Assembly (NCBI GenBank): GCA_034520745.1
Contig: JAXHNF010000023.1
Span: 186,001 to 250,000, forward strand
From: Alkalibacterium sp034520745
Lineage (GTDB): Bacteria; Bacillota; Bacilli; Lactobacillales; Carnobacteriaceae_A
Reading direction: 5' to 3'
DNA length: 64,000 nt
Under the pieces are notes generated by a model. That model made no database searches and was not told the DNA's origin. It saw only the letters and a program-made list of their open reading frames with translations. Below, piece after piece: positions 1-10,049 of this stretch (position 1 is the first letter of the stretch; each line of letters starts with the position of its first letter). Made by a program: the position numbers and the translations under genes.

Positions 1-1089
1 TTGAACAGCGTCGTGATCGCGACGTCATTCATGCTTGTAAACGCGACTTTATCGTCTCGTGTCAAGTTGAATGAAATGTTGCCCAGGATTTTCTTGCCGT
101 CGATCGTTTTCGAAAGATTTTCAACACGCAGCAGGTCATTCCCGATTTCAGCGCTCAGGCTGAAAACCGACGAATGGGTAGCGGCGTGAAGACGGCTGGA
201 TGTCATCCAAAGTGATTTTATCCAGCATTTTCTTACGGGATGTCGCTTGTTTGGATTTCGATGCGTTCGCGCTGAATCGTGCGATAAAGGCTTCGAGTTC
301 CTTGATTTTCTCTTCTTTTTTACTGTTCTGATCTGCGGCCAGTTTAGAAGCCAGCTGACTGGATTCCAGCCAGAAATCGTAGTTCCCGACGAACAGTCTG
401 ATCTGTCCGAAGTCGACGTCGACCATGTGGGTACACACTTTGTTTAAAAAGTGTCTGTCATGGGAAACAACGATGACGGTGTTTTCAAAGTTGATCAGAA
501 ATTCTTCCAGCCAGGCGATGGAATGCGTGTCCAGGCCGTTTGTCGGCTCATCTAAAAGCAAAACGTCCGGTTTGCCGAACAGTGCCTGCGCCAGAAGGAC
601 CTTCACGTGCTGGCCGCCTGTCAATTCAGCCATTTTCTTGTGGTGCAAAGCTTCCGGTATGCCCAGGCCTTTAAGCAAAGTCATTGCTTCCGGTTCAGCT
701 TCCCAGCCGTCCAGTTCGGCAAATTCGCCCTCAAGTTCAGCTACACGGATGCCGTCTTCATCTGAAAAGTCTGCTTTCATGTAGATCTCGTTCTTTTCCT
801 GCATGACATTATACAAACGCTCGTGACCCATGATGACGGTATCGATCACGGTCTGCTCTTCATAGTCATAGTGGTTCTGTTTCAAGACGGCCATACGCGA
901 ATCGTTCGGCATTGAAACGTCACCTGAAGTTGGAGATAACTCTCCGGATAATATTTTTAAGAAGGTCGATTTACCGGCACCGTTCGCTCCGATAACACCA
1001 TAGCAATTGTCATTTTGAAATTTCATCGTGACGTCTTCAAATAGTTTTTTGTCAGAAAAACGTAAACTTACATCTGTTACTGTAATCAT
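1..1089 (-). CDS. ABC-F family ATPase (YbiT-like), 3' end outside window
   Basis: Soluble tandem-ATPase protein of the ABC-F family, which acts on the ribosome (translation factor or antibiotic-resistance type). The first ATPase domain shows Walker A GANGAGKST, a signature variant LTGGQ, Walker B VLLLDEPTN and the H-loop VVSHDRH. A linker with SSRRYPFVGF follows, typical of the YbiT branch. I start at the ATG at 1089 (MITVTDVSLRF) because AAAGGA lies about 10 nt upstream; an in-frame start further up lacks this. The reading frame breaks near 150; removing one base there restores EREIGNDLLRV and runs into the second ATPase domain off the window edge. Family certain, exact role not. Confidence 0.85.
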
Positions 1090-1287
1090 ATTCGTATCAA
1101 ATCCTTTATTCTCTAAAGTTAAAGACCCTAAGGCCATTACTCCTATTATACGTACTTTCACTTGTAAATCATGCTATTTTGTGAAAAAACTTATTCTATT
1201 TTCAGTAAAGTCAAAAATCGGTCATATTTAGCTTCGGTTGGGTCGTAAAAAAGCTTTACCAGTGGATCGGTGAACCGTTCTGGAAAA

Positions 1288-2479
1288 TCAGAAGAGAAAG
1301 CCGGCTGCAACGACGCCTATAACGATTAGAGGAACGGGCACTTTTTTCGTGTACAGCAGAACCAAAGTGACGAGCGTGACCAGCAGATTGTCCAGAGGCA
1401 TCCGCTCTGCTGCGTCAGGATCGGACCGCCGCAACAGCGATCAGTCCGCCCGCGACAGCCGCAACCCCTTTGAGCGCGATGCGAAAGCCTTTGATCAGTT
1501 TCAGTTTTTCCCATATCGGATAAACAAAGTAAATGAGCAAAAGTCCGGGCAGGAAAATGCCTATCCCGCCGGCAACAGCGCCCAGGATCTGACGTGCGGC
1601 AGTCGGAACTTGTACAGCCATCCCGCCCGCATAGGCGCTGAAACTGAACATGGGACCGGGGATGCCTTGAACAAGCCCGTAACCCGTCAGAAACTCCTGA
1701 CTTGTTATGAAGGAATACACCTCGACAAGTTCTGTATACATCACCGGGATGACGACCTGACCGCCGCCGAAAACCAGGTAGCCGTAGCGGTAAAAACGTT
1801 CGAACAAAGCGATCAGTTCATTCTGGAACAAGGCAGCGGCCAAAAGACTCCCCAGGGTGAAGAACAAGAACAGGCCCAGGTAGAAATAAGGCGGATTCAG
1901 CTTCACTCTTTGCCACAAGTCCTTCTCGCGGGTGATCAGAAGGGAAGCCAGACCGCCAATGACCAGGACCAAAGGAAAAATCCAGGCCGAGCGTATGAAA
2001 TAGGTGGTGACGGCGCCGAACAGAAACAGGGTGAACGTCAGCCGGTCGAACACGACTTTCTTGCCGATCCGGTAAGAAGCCAGGATAATGAAACCGACCG
2101 CCATGGGTCCGATGTAGCGCAGCACATCTGTCGAGATATCCAGCGTATCCAGAAACTGATAAAGAAAGGACAAGGTCGTCATGATAACCAGAGCGGGCAG
2201 GGCCCAGACGAGCATTGTAAGAAGTGCCAGAAGCGGACCGCCAGTCTTGTGACCGATCGCCACAATGGTCTGCGTGCTGCTGGGGCCGGGCAGGAACGCG
2301 CACAAGGCCATGAGCTCGACCAGTTCAGTTTCAGTTAAGTACTCTTTTTTAACGACCAGCTGTTCAGTGAAAACACTGTAAATGGCTTCTGGCCCGCCGA
2401 AAGCGCCGAGCGAACAGACAAAAATATCTTTAAAAAGACACTCCAAGGGACGGAGAGCGTCTGAGTCTGAATCATTCAT
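1288..2479 (-). CDS. chrA: chromate transporter, ChrA family
   Basis: Integral membrane transporter of the CHR family (chromate/sulfate antiport), about 397 residues, the usual length for the two-domain form. Residues near the N-terminus show FGGPEA and LPGPSSTQT, the CHR glycine/proline motifs, repeated in weaker form (FGGGQVVIP, GIPGPMFSF) in the second half, and many hydrophobic helices. Start is the ATG at 2479 with AGGAGG 8 nt upstream; a longer in-frame start exists but has no such site. The frame breaks near 1415-1425; continuing in the next frame gives a further helix ending GVVAAGFLF at the stop at 1288. The physiological substrate is not shown by sequence. Confidence 0.85.
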
Positions 2480-2615
2480 GTTGATTTCCTCCTTTTGCAT
2501 TCCAATAGTATATAAGATTGAAACGGTCACGGAAAGAGAAGAAGGACAGAAAAGTGAACATTTACATAATTTTTACATTTGTTTCCGATTTCTCAGTAGT
2601 AATCCTATGCATAAA

Positions 2616-2659
2616 TTGATACACTAGTCGATAGATAGATATTAGTCTATATATGGAGG
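2616..2659 (+). promoter_or_regulatory. promoter and possible ArsR-type operator of the CoA-disulfide reductase gene
   Basis: TTGATA (2616) and TATTAG (2640) are spaced 18 bp. They overlap an imperfect palindrome, ATAGAT-ATTA-GTCTAT, and the 8-mer TCTATATA (2646-2653), which also lies inside the arsR promoter at 24659. GGAGG at 2655-2659 is the ribosome binding site. Control by ArsR is an inference. Confidence 0.4.
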
Positions 2660-2667
2660 TTTGATTG

Positions 2668-4330
2668 ATGAAAATTGTAGTCATTGGTTCAGTCGCGGCG
2701 GGCACGTCGGTTGCGGCAAAAGCGAGACGCAACGATGAAGCGGCTGAGATCGTTGTGTATGAAGACGCGGAAGATATTTCGTATTCCGTCTGCGGGATGC
2801 CTTATTTTCTGGGCGGAGAAGTGGAGAAGATCGAAACGCTTATCCCCAGAGATACGGACTGGTTCAAGCAGCGTTTTGAAATAGATATTCACACGAATCA
2901 CCACGTGAAAGCCATCCATCCTTTAGCCAAAGAGATCGAAGTCTATAACAAAGCTACAGGTGAAGGTTCCAGAGAAACCTATGACAAGCTGGTGCTGGCC
3001 ACAGGTTCCTACTCACTTACCCCGCCGCCGTTCAGTCTGGATTCTTACGAGAACGTCTTTCACGTCAAAACGATGGATAACACCAAAGCCATCGATGCGT
3101 ACATGGAAGGACATGAAGTCAGGACATGCCACTATCGTCGGGTCCGGCTTTATCGGACTTGAAATGGCCGAGCAGTTGACCAGAAGAGGATTTGAAGTAG
3201 CCATGGTCGAACTTGCCGATCAGATCTTCCCTAAAATCGATGCGGACATGGCGTACCATCTTGAAAAAGAATTGAGAGCTAATGGGGTCGAGCTCCACAT
3301 CGGTGACAAAGTAGAAACCATCAAAGGTCAGGGGAAAGTCGAAGAGTTGGGGACAGAAAAAGGTGCGGCGATCGAGACGGATCTGGTGATCATGGCCGTT
3401 GGTGTCAGGCCGAACACGGTCCTGGCCCGAGAAGCGGGTATAGAGCTGGGAGAAACCGGCGCGATCAAAGTGGACAAGCACATGAAAACATCTGCCGACG
3501 ACGTTTATGCAGTCGGTGATGTGGCCGAGAGTTTCCATAGAGTGACAGGCCGGCCCCTGTACCACCCCTTAGGTTCGACAGCGAACAAGATGGGACGCAT
3601 CGCCGGCGATCACTTGACCGGCGGGCCTCTGGTATTCAAAGGGACGCTCGGAACAGGTATTTTCCGTCTGTTCGATCTGACCGTTGCTTATACCGGCTTG
3701 TCGGAAAAAGAAGCAGCCGAAGCCGGCTTTGATCCGGTCGTTATCCATAATATCAAACCGGCTCATGCAAAATACGTGGGCGGACAGGAACTGACCATCA
3801 AAGGCGTGGCCGACAGAGAAACCGGCCGTTTCCTGGGTGCCCAGATCGTCGGACCGGAAGGCGTGGACAAGCGCATCGATGTGTTTGTCACCGCGATCAC
3901 GTTCAATGCGACAGCTGAAGATCTGTTCCACCTCGACCTGGCGTATGCACCGCCGTTCAGTACGACCAAAGATCCGGTCAACTATACGGGCATGGTCTCG
4001 AGAATGCGCGCCAGTCCCTCCCGGTGATCACGCCGAAGAAGTGGTTCAGGCTGGCAGGAAAAAGACGTGCCGCTGCAGATCATCGATGTCCGTTCACCCA
4101 AACAGCATGAAAAAAATCATGTGAAAAATGCGGTGAACATCCCGATGCCGAAGCTGCGCAAAGGCGTGGCCGACCTGGATCATAACGTCAAGACCGTCGT
4201 CTACTGCAACAAAGGGGTCACCAGCAACACGGCCCAGAACCTGCTCCTTAACATCGGCTTTCTGGACGTGAATGTTTTGTCCGGCGGGAACACGAACTAT
4301 CAGAATTATATAAAAAGTGTGAACAAATAG
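2668..4330 (+). CDS. cdr: CoA-disulfide reductase with C-terminal rhodanese domain
   Basis: Flavin- and NAD(P)H-dependent reductase of the single-cysteine class. The N-terminal FAD site begins at residue 1 (VIGSVAAGTS) and the redox cysteine is Cys42 in SYSVCGMPYF. A second nucleotide site (IVGSGFIGLEMAEQL) and the C-terminal FAD-contact segment YAVGDVAE follow. The last ~85 residues are a rhodanese domain (IIDVRSPKQHEKNHV) with the active-site loop YCNKGVTSN, so Cys is present. Known CoA-disulfide/persulfide reductases have this fusion and act in sulfur and thiol redox. Frame breaks lie near 3120, 4010, 4032 and 4050; they are more likely read errors than two genes. Start is ATG 2668 behind GGAGG. 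It sits just upstream of acr3, which suggests a link to arsenic or thiol stress. Confidence 0.85.
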
Positions 4331-4341
4331 GTTGTTTTTTT

Positions 4342-4374
4342 GACAGAAAAGAGTCAGCCGACTCTTTTTCTGTC
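4342..4374 (+). terminator. rho-independent terminator after cdr
   Basis: GACAGAAAAGAGTC pairs with GACTCTTTTTCTGTC around a 4-nt loop; the 3' arm is T-rich. Confidence 0.7.
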
Positions 4375-4384
4375 CTTCTTATTG

Positions 4385-4452
4385 TTGACAAAGAGAGAAA
4401 ATTGACGTATCTTATACATAGAAAGTTATCTATGTATGTAAATCAATGGAGG
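4385..4452 (+). promoter_or_regulatory. acr3 promoter region with ArsR-like palindrome
   Basis: TTGACA (4385) and TTGACG (4402) are candidate -35 boxes. A perfect 7-bp inverted repeat, TACATAG-N8-CTATGTA, lies at 4415-4436. ATCTATGTA (4428-4436) recurs exactly in the arsR promoter at 24640-24648. The ribosome binding site AATGGAGG ends at 4452. Confidence 0.6.
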
Positions 4453-4459
4453 TTATTCA

Positions 4460-5523
4460 ATGGATGAAACAATGAAAAATAAATCCGCGATCAGTGTTTT
4501 CGAAAGATACCTGACCGTCTGGGTGCTGCTGTGCATGGGGGCTGGGGTTTTAATTGGACAATTTTTCCAATTATACCAGAAACTTTGAGCCGCTATGAGT
4601 ATTATCAGGTATCTGTTCCGACTGCCATTCTTATCTGGATCATGATCTTCCCGATGATGCTGAAAGTTGATTTTACAAGTGTTGTAGGTGTAACTAAGCG
4701 ACCACTGGGCTTGTTCTTAACGACATTCGTCAACTGGGCCATCAAACCCTTTACGATGTTTGTTATTGCGTCCTTGTTCTTTTTATTCATCTTTGACGGC
4801 CTGATTGCCAATGAACTCGCTCGAGAATACATTGCCGGGGCCGTCATTTTGGGCGCCGCGCCGTGTACCGCGATGGTCTTTGTCTGGAGCAAGCTGACAG
4901 ACGGTGATCCCGCTTATACGCTGGTTCAGGTCTCAGTGAACGACCTGATCGTCATCGTCCTGTTCGCACCGATCGTGGCACTGCTCCTGGGCGTAGGTAA
5001 CGTAGTCGTTCCCTGGAACACCCTGATCCTTTCGACCGTGCTGTTTATTGTTGTCCCACTGGTACTGGCGATCATTACGCGTAAAGTCATCATCAGTAAA
5101 AAAGGAGAGCATTATTTCGAACATAATTTCATCAGCAAGTTCGACCGTGTGACGATGGCCGGCTTACTCTTGACCCTGGTCATTATCTTTTCCTTCCAGG
5201 GAGAGCGTATCGTCCAGAACCCGCTGCATATCCTGCTGATCGCCATACCGCTGACCATCCAGACGTTCCTGATTTTCGCGGTTACGTATTCAGGTGCTTA
5301 TGCCTGCAAACTGCCATTTAACATTGCCGCACCATCTGCTATGATTGGCGCCAGCAACTTCTTTGAACTGGCCGTTGCTGTTTCCATTTCATTATTCGGA
5401 CTGAATTCCGGAGCTACTTTGGCAACCGTCGTCGGTGTACTGGTGGAAGTGCCTATCATGCTCCTGCTGGTCAAGATAGCAAACAGCACTAAAGGAAAAT
5501 TCAGCAAATTTGCTAATAATTAA
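4460..5523 (+). CDS. acr3: arsenite efflux permease, Acr3 family
   Basis: Ten-helix membrane exporter for arsenite (possibly antimonite), about 354 residues, the normal Acr3 length. Diagnostic Acr3 features are the helix-4 cysteine segment GAAPCTAMVFVWS, in which the cysteine is needed for transport, and GASNFFELAVAVS late in the protein. Start is ATG 4460 with AATGGAGG upstream. The N-terminus (VLLCMGAGVLIGQFF) runs into a T5 tract near 4563 where one T appears to be missing; the rest is in the next frame. The promoter palindrome and adjacency to cdr support arsenic-responsive expression. No arsR lies beside it; the only one seen is at 24.7 kb. Confidence 0.9.
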
Positions 5524-5545
5524 TTTAATGTAACAATCACGTGTT

Positions 5546-5580
5546 AAAGAGGCTGAGACCAAAATCTCAGCCTCTTTGTC
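5546..5580 (+). terminator. rho-independent terminator after acr3
   Basis: AAAGAGGCTGAGA pairs perfectly with TCTCAGCCTCTTT around a short loop. Confidence 0.85.
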
Positions 5581-5669
5581 ATTTTTCACAGCTTTTTTAA
5601 AATAATCAGGCTGATCGGAAGGATCTGATCCGCCGGCTCTAATTGCGACATGTTGGTGGAGGTGTTTGA

Positions 5670-5860
5670 TTGGAACTAGTCCCATTCCGATTATTGGACC
5701 CACTTCACGGTGGAAAAGAAACTGAAGTAGTTCCAATCCGCTTATTGGAACCAGTTAACAAGGGTGATGAAGCTGAAGTAGTTCCAATCCGCTTATTAAA
5801 ACAACTTCAAGGGAGCAAAGTAAACGGAACTAGTCCCAATTCGCTCTTTAATCACACTTA
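5670..5860. repeat. intergenic tandem array, 51-52 bp period, 3.5 units
   Basis: The word GTTCCAAT/GTCCCAT recurs at 5679, 5730, 5781 and 5833 (steps 51, 51, 52). In the best unit it forms an inverted repeat, GTTCCAAT-N6-ATTGGAAC, and each unit continues with a weaker AAGGG/GAAG stretch. One frame stays open from a TTG at 5670 (about 63 codons, 17-residue repeats of the type EVVPIRLL) with GGAGGTG nearby. I think the open frame is a by-product of a repeat length divisible by three, but a small repeat protein cannot be excluded. The array fills most of the 470-bp gap between acr3 and the cation exchanger gene. Confidence 0.75.
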
Positions 5861-5872
5861 AAAGGAGTAAAA

Positions 5873-5913
5873 TCAAGAAACCGGCGTAAACATTCCGGCT
5901 TCTTGATTTTTTT
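5873..5913 (+). terminator. rho-independent terminator
   Basis: TCAAGAAACCGG pairs with CCGGCTTCTTGA, followed by a T tract. Confidence 0.8.
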
Positions 5914-5992
5914 AATATCTCCTACACGATGTACATTATTTTGCTATACTATAAGCAGTATGTTTAAAAAATAATCAAATAGGAGATTGCCA

Positions 5993-7005
5993 GTGAATAC
6001 CTATATAGAATCACTACCAACGTTAGTTATCATCATATTATTTGCAGTTGCTTTAGTCATCCTGTCTCAGGCGGCGGATAAACTGATCGAAGAGGCGGTT
6101 TCGCTGTCGCTCATTCTCGGGATGTCGAAAATGGTCGTGGGCGCCACGATCCTCTCAGTCGGAACGACCCTGCCGGAAGTCGCATCGTCCGTGGCCGCGA
6201 CCTTAAACGGCAACATGCAGCTCGGTCTGGGGAATGCCATTGGGTCGGTCATCACTAACACATCACTTGTTTTAGGGATCGGGGCCGTCGGCGGGGTGCT
6301 GCCGATACGGGAGGAGACAAAGAAAACCTTTTACATTCTGACCCTCACTGCCCTGCTTTTCATCGGAACAAGTATCGGCTTCGGTGATTTTCCTCAGGAA
6401 GGTCTGCTTCCCAGAGGTTTCGGGATATTATTTTTGATCGCTGTCCCGTTTTACATCTGGTATACCGTCAAGAAAAAGCCGGAAGCTCTGCTGGGCGATA
6501 TCGAAGAGGCTGAAGAAGCAGCCGAAGAACATTCAGGCAATAAAAACACCGGAATGGGTAAGCGCTTGGGACTCCTGCTGCTGAGCTCTTTGGGTGTCAC
6601 GCTTGGGGCGACCCTGCTCGTTACGACAGCCGAAATAACCGCTGCGCGCATTGGTGTTCCGGACAGCGTGATTTCATCGACGATCGTTGCCTTTGGTACC
6701 AGTGTCCCGGAAGTGTCCACCACCCTGGTCGCGACCAGATACGGACATGGCGAGCTGGCTATCGGGAACGTCCTGGGGCCAACATGATGAATCTCATACT
6801 GGTCATGGGGGCGACGATCACGCTCTTGCCGGGAGGTCAGGTCGTCCCGGATATTTATTATATGCTCCAGTTCCCTTTCCTGCTACTCCTGTTCGGTATG
6901 CTGAGTTATCCGATGATTTCAGATAAACTAAATGCGGTCAAACGTCCGCACGGCTTTGTTCTACTGGGCATCTATGCCGCTTACTTATTCACCAACTTTA
7001 TTTAG
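5993..7005 (+). CDS. CaCA-family Ca2+(Na+)/H+ exchanger
   Basis: Membrane cation exchanger of about 337 residues with two inverted alpha-repeats. The first is GATILSVGTTLPEVASS followed by GNAIGSVITNTSL; the second is STIVAFGTSVPEVSTT followed by GNVLGANMMNL. These are the acidic ion-binding motifs of the YrbG/CaxA type. An acidic cytosolic loop separates the halves. I place the start at GTG 5993, 7 nt after AGGAG; a TTG at 5987 is too close to that site. One G is probably missing near 6777, because restoring it joins GNVLGA to NMMNL. Ion specificity is not decided by sequence. Confidence 0.8.
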
Positions 7006-7023
7006 CTAGATCAACTGACAACA

Positions 7024-7070
7024 AAGCACCCGTCCAGAAAGTATTATTTTCTGAACGGGTGCTTTGATTT
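7024..7070 (+). terminator. rho-independent terminator
   Basis: AGCACCCGTCCAGAAA pairs with TTTCTGAACGGGTGCT and is followed by a T-rich stretch. It lies between convergent genes and may serve both strands. Confidence 0.75.
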
Positions 7071-7088
7071 TAATTTATAGGGTCATGT

Positions 7089-7541
7089 TTAATTCTGCAG
7101 AACAAGTTCTTTCATCGACAGTTTCATATCGTAGTGTCCGATGTTGTAATCATAATAGAGGTCAGATGTTGCCTCGAAACCGAATTTTTCATAGAACTCT
7201 TTCAGATAGGATTCGGCCTGGATGGATACTTCGCATCCGGGATGATGACAGGAAACATAATTCAGTGCCACTTTAAGCAGCTCTTTACCGTGGCCTTCAT
7301 TTCTGAACTCTTCAGGGACCAGGACGCGTCCGATCTTGATCTTATGGTCTTCTTTGTAAATACGCGCATAAGCTTTGATTGAATTCTTTTGTCGTTTGAT
7401 GAGATGTATAGCCCTTAAGTCGATGTCATCAACTTCCTGATAGGCACAGCCTTGCTCTACAACAAAAATTTTCGTTCGTTCTTTTATTATCTGATGAAAA
7501 TCTTGAGCATTTAATTCCTGAAAGTGTTTGAACTGCCACAT
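7089..7541 (-). CDS. elaA: ElaA-like GNAT family N-acetyltransferase
   Basis: A 150-residue cytosolic acetyltransferase of the GNAT fold. The ElaA signature is visible as RTKIFVVEQGCAYQEVDDID near the N-terminus, with the acetyl-CoA-binding segment RVLVPEEFRNEGHGKELL in the middle and FYEKFGFE towards the end. The reading frame is intact. The substrate is unknown; ElaA proteins are widespread but poorly characterised. It is transcribed alone, convergent with the exchanger gene. Confidence 0.8.
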   Translation of the reverse strand: MWQFKHFQELNAQDFHQIIKERTKIFVVEQGCAYQEVDDIDLRAIHLIKRQKNSIKAYARIYKEDHKIKIGRVLVPEEFRNEGHGKELLKVALNYVSCHHPGCEVSIQAESYLKEFYEKFGFEATSDLYYDYNIGHYDMKLSMKELVLQN

Positions 7542-7760
7542 AGTCGAGTGTCAATCTCCTTTTTACGTCAATTTAATGTCTTACATTTTTCCTGTTTCGC
7601 GATCCACAACCACAGTATACACCCTTATAAATAATACTCAACCCATTTATGAAAAGAATTTAATGATTTTCTGAAAGTCCCTTGTAATTCAATCTTTTCA
7701 GGAGCATAATAATATACGGCCATTTTAGAAGCAGGAAAATAATAGAAAGAAGGAATAAAA

Positions 7761-8094
7761 ATGGAGCTTGTCGTCATAGTCTTGAATAAAGTCGATCTGC
7801 TGGAGGAAATGCTTTCTCTCTTTGTCAGATACGAAATCAAAGGGGCCACCGTTTTAGACAGCAGCGGGATGGGGCACCTGATATCCAGTCAGTTTCCGAT
7901 GTTTCTCGATGTTTGCGGAACTGGGAGAAGAACGCGAGGCAAACAGCAAGACGATCTTCACGGTCGTCAAAGATGAATCAGAACGCAAAGAGGTGCTCTC
8001 GATCGCTGAAAGTGTCTGCGGGGATCTGTCGAAACCCGATAATGCAATCTTTTTCAGCGTACCGGTAAACTTTACAAAAGGAATCGAGCAATAA
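7761..8094 (+). CDS. PII-like regulatory protein, copy 1
   Basis: Small PII-superfamily-like protein (about 110 residues), probably a trimeric ligand sensor. It starts MELVVIVLNKVDLLEE and contains the T-loop/B-loop-like GATVLDSSGMGHL. It is nearly identical to the intact copy at 9637. Comparison with that copy shows one extra T near 7899 (GTTTCTCG against GTTCTCG), which breaks the frame here. Each copy lies directly upstream of a CPA2 antiporter gene, so I infer that it controls the transporter post-translationally. Ribosome binding site GAAAGAAGG. The ligand is not predictable. Confidence 0.75.
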
Positions 8095-8131
8095 TGATCT
8101 TGAAAAATAAAAAAGAAGAAGGGTTACAAAC

Positions 8132-9295
8132 ATGACGTATTCACTGTATATTGCAATTATTCTGATCGCAGGCATGGGAGGAGGCAAGCTGGCAAGCAAG
8201 GTGGGACTGCCCACTGTATCCGGTTATATTATAATCGGATTGCTCATGGGGCCGAGTGTCCTCAACTTTATAACCAGTGACGTTTATCATCATCTGGAAT
8301 TCGTGAATGAACTGGCACTGGGGATGCTGGCTATTTCAGTCGGGACCGAACTGCATTACCGTGTATTCAAAGCCTTCGGTAAAAACCTGGTCACGATCTC
8401 TGTAGGAAATGCCGTCCTCACCGTTACCCTTGTTACATTAGTGACCTGGCTGCTGGGACTGCCCATCGAGTATGCGCTGATCCTAGGGACACTGGGACTG
8501 ACCGTTTCTCCAGCCGGTGTAGTGGAAGTCGTGAAAGACACCAAAGCAGAAGGCGAAATGACCCAGAATGTTCTCGGATTAGTAGCCTTTGACAATCTGA
8601 TCGCTATTTTATCCTTTGGTATGATGGTTTCCTTTGTCCAGTCTATGGGAAATCAAGGGGCATCCGGCCTTGCCTTGGTAGGCACGGTCCTGACGGATGT
8701 CGGTCTGGGCATCTTGGTCGGTGCAGTGAGCGGACTGTTTGTTTCTTATTTTATAAGAAAACAGACCTCGAATGAGAAAATGGTCCCTCTTTTGCTGGCT
8801 GCGATCCTTTTCAATACAGGTATTGCCGCTTTATATGGTTTGTCGCCTGTCCTGACAAATATTGTAGCAGGGATCTTCATCACGAACCTCACATCCAGAA
8901 AGGTTTTAGTGGCATCGATACTGAACCGGATCGAACTTCCGATTTTCATCATATTCCTGACGCTCGCAGGGGCGCACATAGATATCACCGTTGTTGGACG
9001 AGTCGGTCTGGCTGGTTTAGGCTACATCGCCGCTCGTGCAGCCGGGAAGTATTTCGGTTCACTGTTCTTTTCTCAGTTCACACCGCTTGATAAGAAAATA
9101 CGTAAGTATGTCGGTCTGGGACTGTTCCCTCAAGCCGGCATCGCCATCGGGTTAGCAACGATTGCGGAGCGCAGTCTGCCGCAGGTTTCCGGCGCCATTA
9201 CCGGGGTCATCCTGGCAGGTGCGGTATTCTTTGAAATCTTCGGTCCGATGATTGTAGGAAGAGCTCTCAAAGCAGTTGGCGAAACGAAAGAATAA
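8132..9295 (+). CDS. CPA2-family cation:proton antiporter, copy 1
   Basis: Intact 387-residue membrane antiporter of the CPA2 (KefB/NapA-like) superfamily. The segments GYIIIGLLMGPSVLNF, ELALGMLAISVGTEL and VLGLVAFDNLIAIL correspond to the helices that carry the ion site; GLFPQAGIAIGLA marks the late crossover helix. There is no C-terminal RCK/TrkA-N domain, consistent with regulation by a separate subunit such as the PII-like protein 37 bp upstream. K+ or Na+ exchange for H+ is likely; the ion cannot be told from sequence. Confidence 0.85.
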   Translation: MTYSLYIAIILIAGMGGGKLASKVGLPTVSGYIIIGLLMGPSVLNFITSDVYHHLEFVNELALGMLAISVGTELHYRVFKAFGKNLVTISVGNAVLTVTLVTLVTWLLGLPIEYALILGTLGLTVSPAGVVEVVKDTKAEGEMTQNVLGLVAFDNLIAILSFGMMVSFVQSMGNQGASGLALVGTVLTDVGLGILVGAVSGLFVSYFIRKQTSNEKMVPLLLAAILFNTGIAALYGLSPVLTNIVAGIFITNLTSRKVLVASILNRIELPIFIIFLTLAGAHIDITVVGRVGLAGLGYIAARAAGKYFGSLFFSQFTPLDKKIRKYVGLGLFPQAGIAIGLATIAERSLPQVSGAITGVILAGAVFFEIFGPMIVGRALKAVGETKE

Positions 9296-9636
9296 GCATC
9301 TGAACCAAATGAATAATAAAAAAGCACATGACATTCAACTCTTTATGAGGATCTGAAGTGTCAGGTGCTTTTTTTGCTTTTTCATCGGTAAGGTACAGCC
9401 CTGACGTTCTATATGTAGACGATCATCAACGGAGATGATAGACAAACGTACTGCTTTTTGTGTCAGTGATTCATATTACCTTCCAAATCAGTTTGATGTA
9501 AGCGGATAAAACGTTATACTAGTGCTAAGACGTAAAAAAATAATTTTTAAAAGAAGCCTGCAACTGTCACTAGTCAGGCGCAAATAAGCAGTCAGCTTTT
9601 TTTGAGAAGGCTGAAAAACAGAAAGAAGGAATATAA
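9296..9636. other. intergenic region: terminator then promoter of second module
   Basis: A terminator hairpin (AAAAAAGCACATGACA with TGTCAGGTGCTTTTTTT, 9318-9377) ends module 1. A promoter for module 2 is TTGATG (9493) with TATACT (9515), spacer 16. ATCATC-N6-GATGAT at about 9424-9440 is a possible operator. GAAAGAAGG precedes the next gene. Confidence 0.7.
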
Positions 9637-9981
9637 ATGGAACTTGTCGTCATTGTTTTAAATAAGGTGGATCTGCTGGAAGAAATCCTTTCTCTCTTTG
9701 TCAGGTACGAAATCAAAGGAGCCACTGTTTTAGAGAGCAGCGGGATGGGACATCTGATTTCCAGACAGTTTCCGATGTTCTCGATGTTTGCGGAACTGGG
9801 TGAAGAACGGGAGGCAAACAGCAAGACGATCTTCACGGTCGTTAAAGATGAAGCGGAACGCAAAGAAGTGCTGTCGATCACTGAAAGTGTCTGTGGGGAT
9901 CTGACACAACCGGATAATGCGGTCTTCTTCAGTGTGCCCGTCAATTTCGCAAAAGGCATCCAGCAAAACAACGAAGAGTGA
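9637..9981 (+). CDS. PII-like regulatory protein, copy 2
   Basis: Intact 114-residue paralogue of the protein at 7761, differing at only about a dozen positions over 108 residues. It has the same GATVLESSGMGHL loop and the same acidic EELGEEREANSKT-like stretch. The sequence shows a small alpha/beta protein without membrane segments. It forms a two-gene unit with the antiporter 68 bp downstream. The strong conservation between copies, against greater divergence of the partner antiporters, suggests that the sensing part is under tighter constraint or was recently homogenised. Confidence 0.75.
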   Translation: MELVVIVLNKVDLLEEILSLFVRYEIKGATVLESSGMGHLISRQFPMFSMFAELGEEREANSKTIFTVVKDEAERKEVLSITESVCGDLTQPDNAVFFSVPVNFAKGIQQNNEE

Positions 9982-10049
9982 GTAGATGGAGAGTACGTTT
10001 CAGACTTAGTGGACATAAAAAATAGAAAAGAAGAAAGGTATTTTAGATA

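Noticed and set aside
1349..2338. long plus-strand ORF opposite chrA
   Set aside because: It is the antisense shadow of the chromate transporter gene and has no family features.
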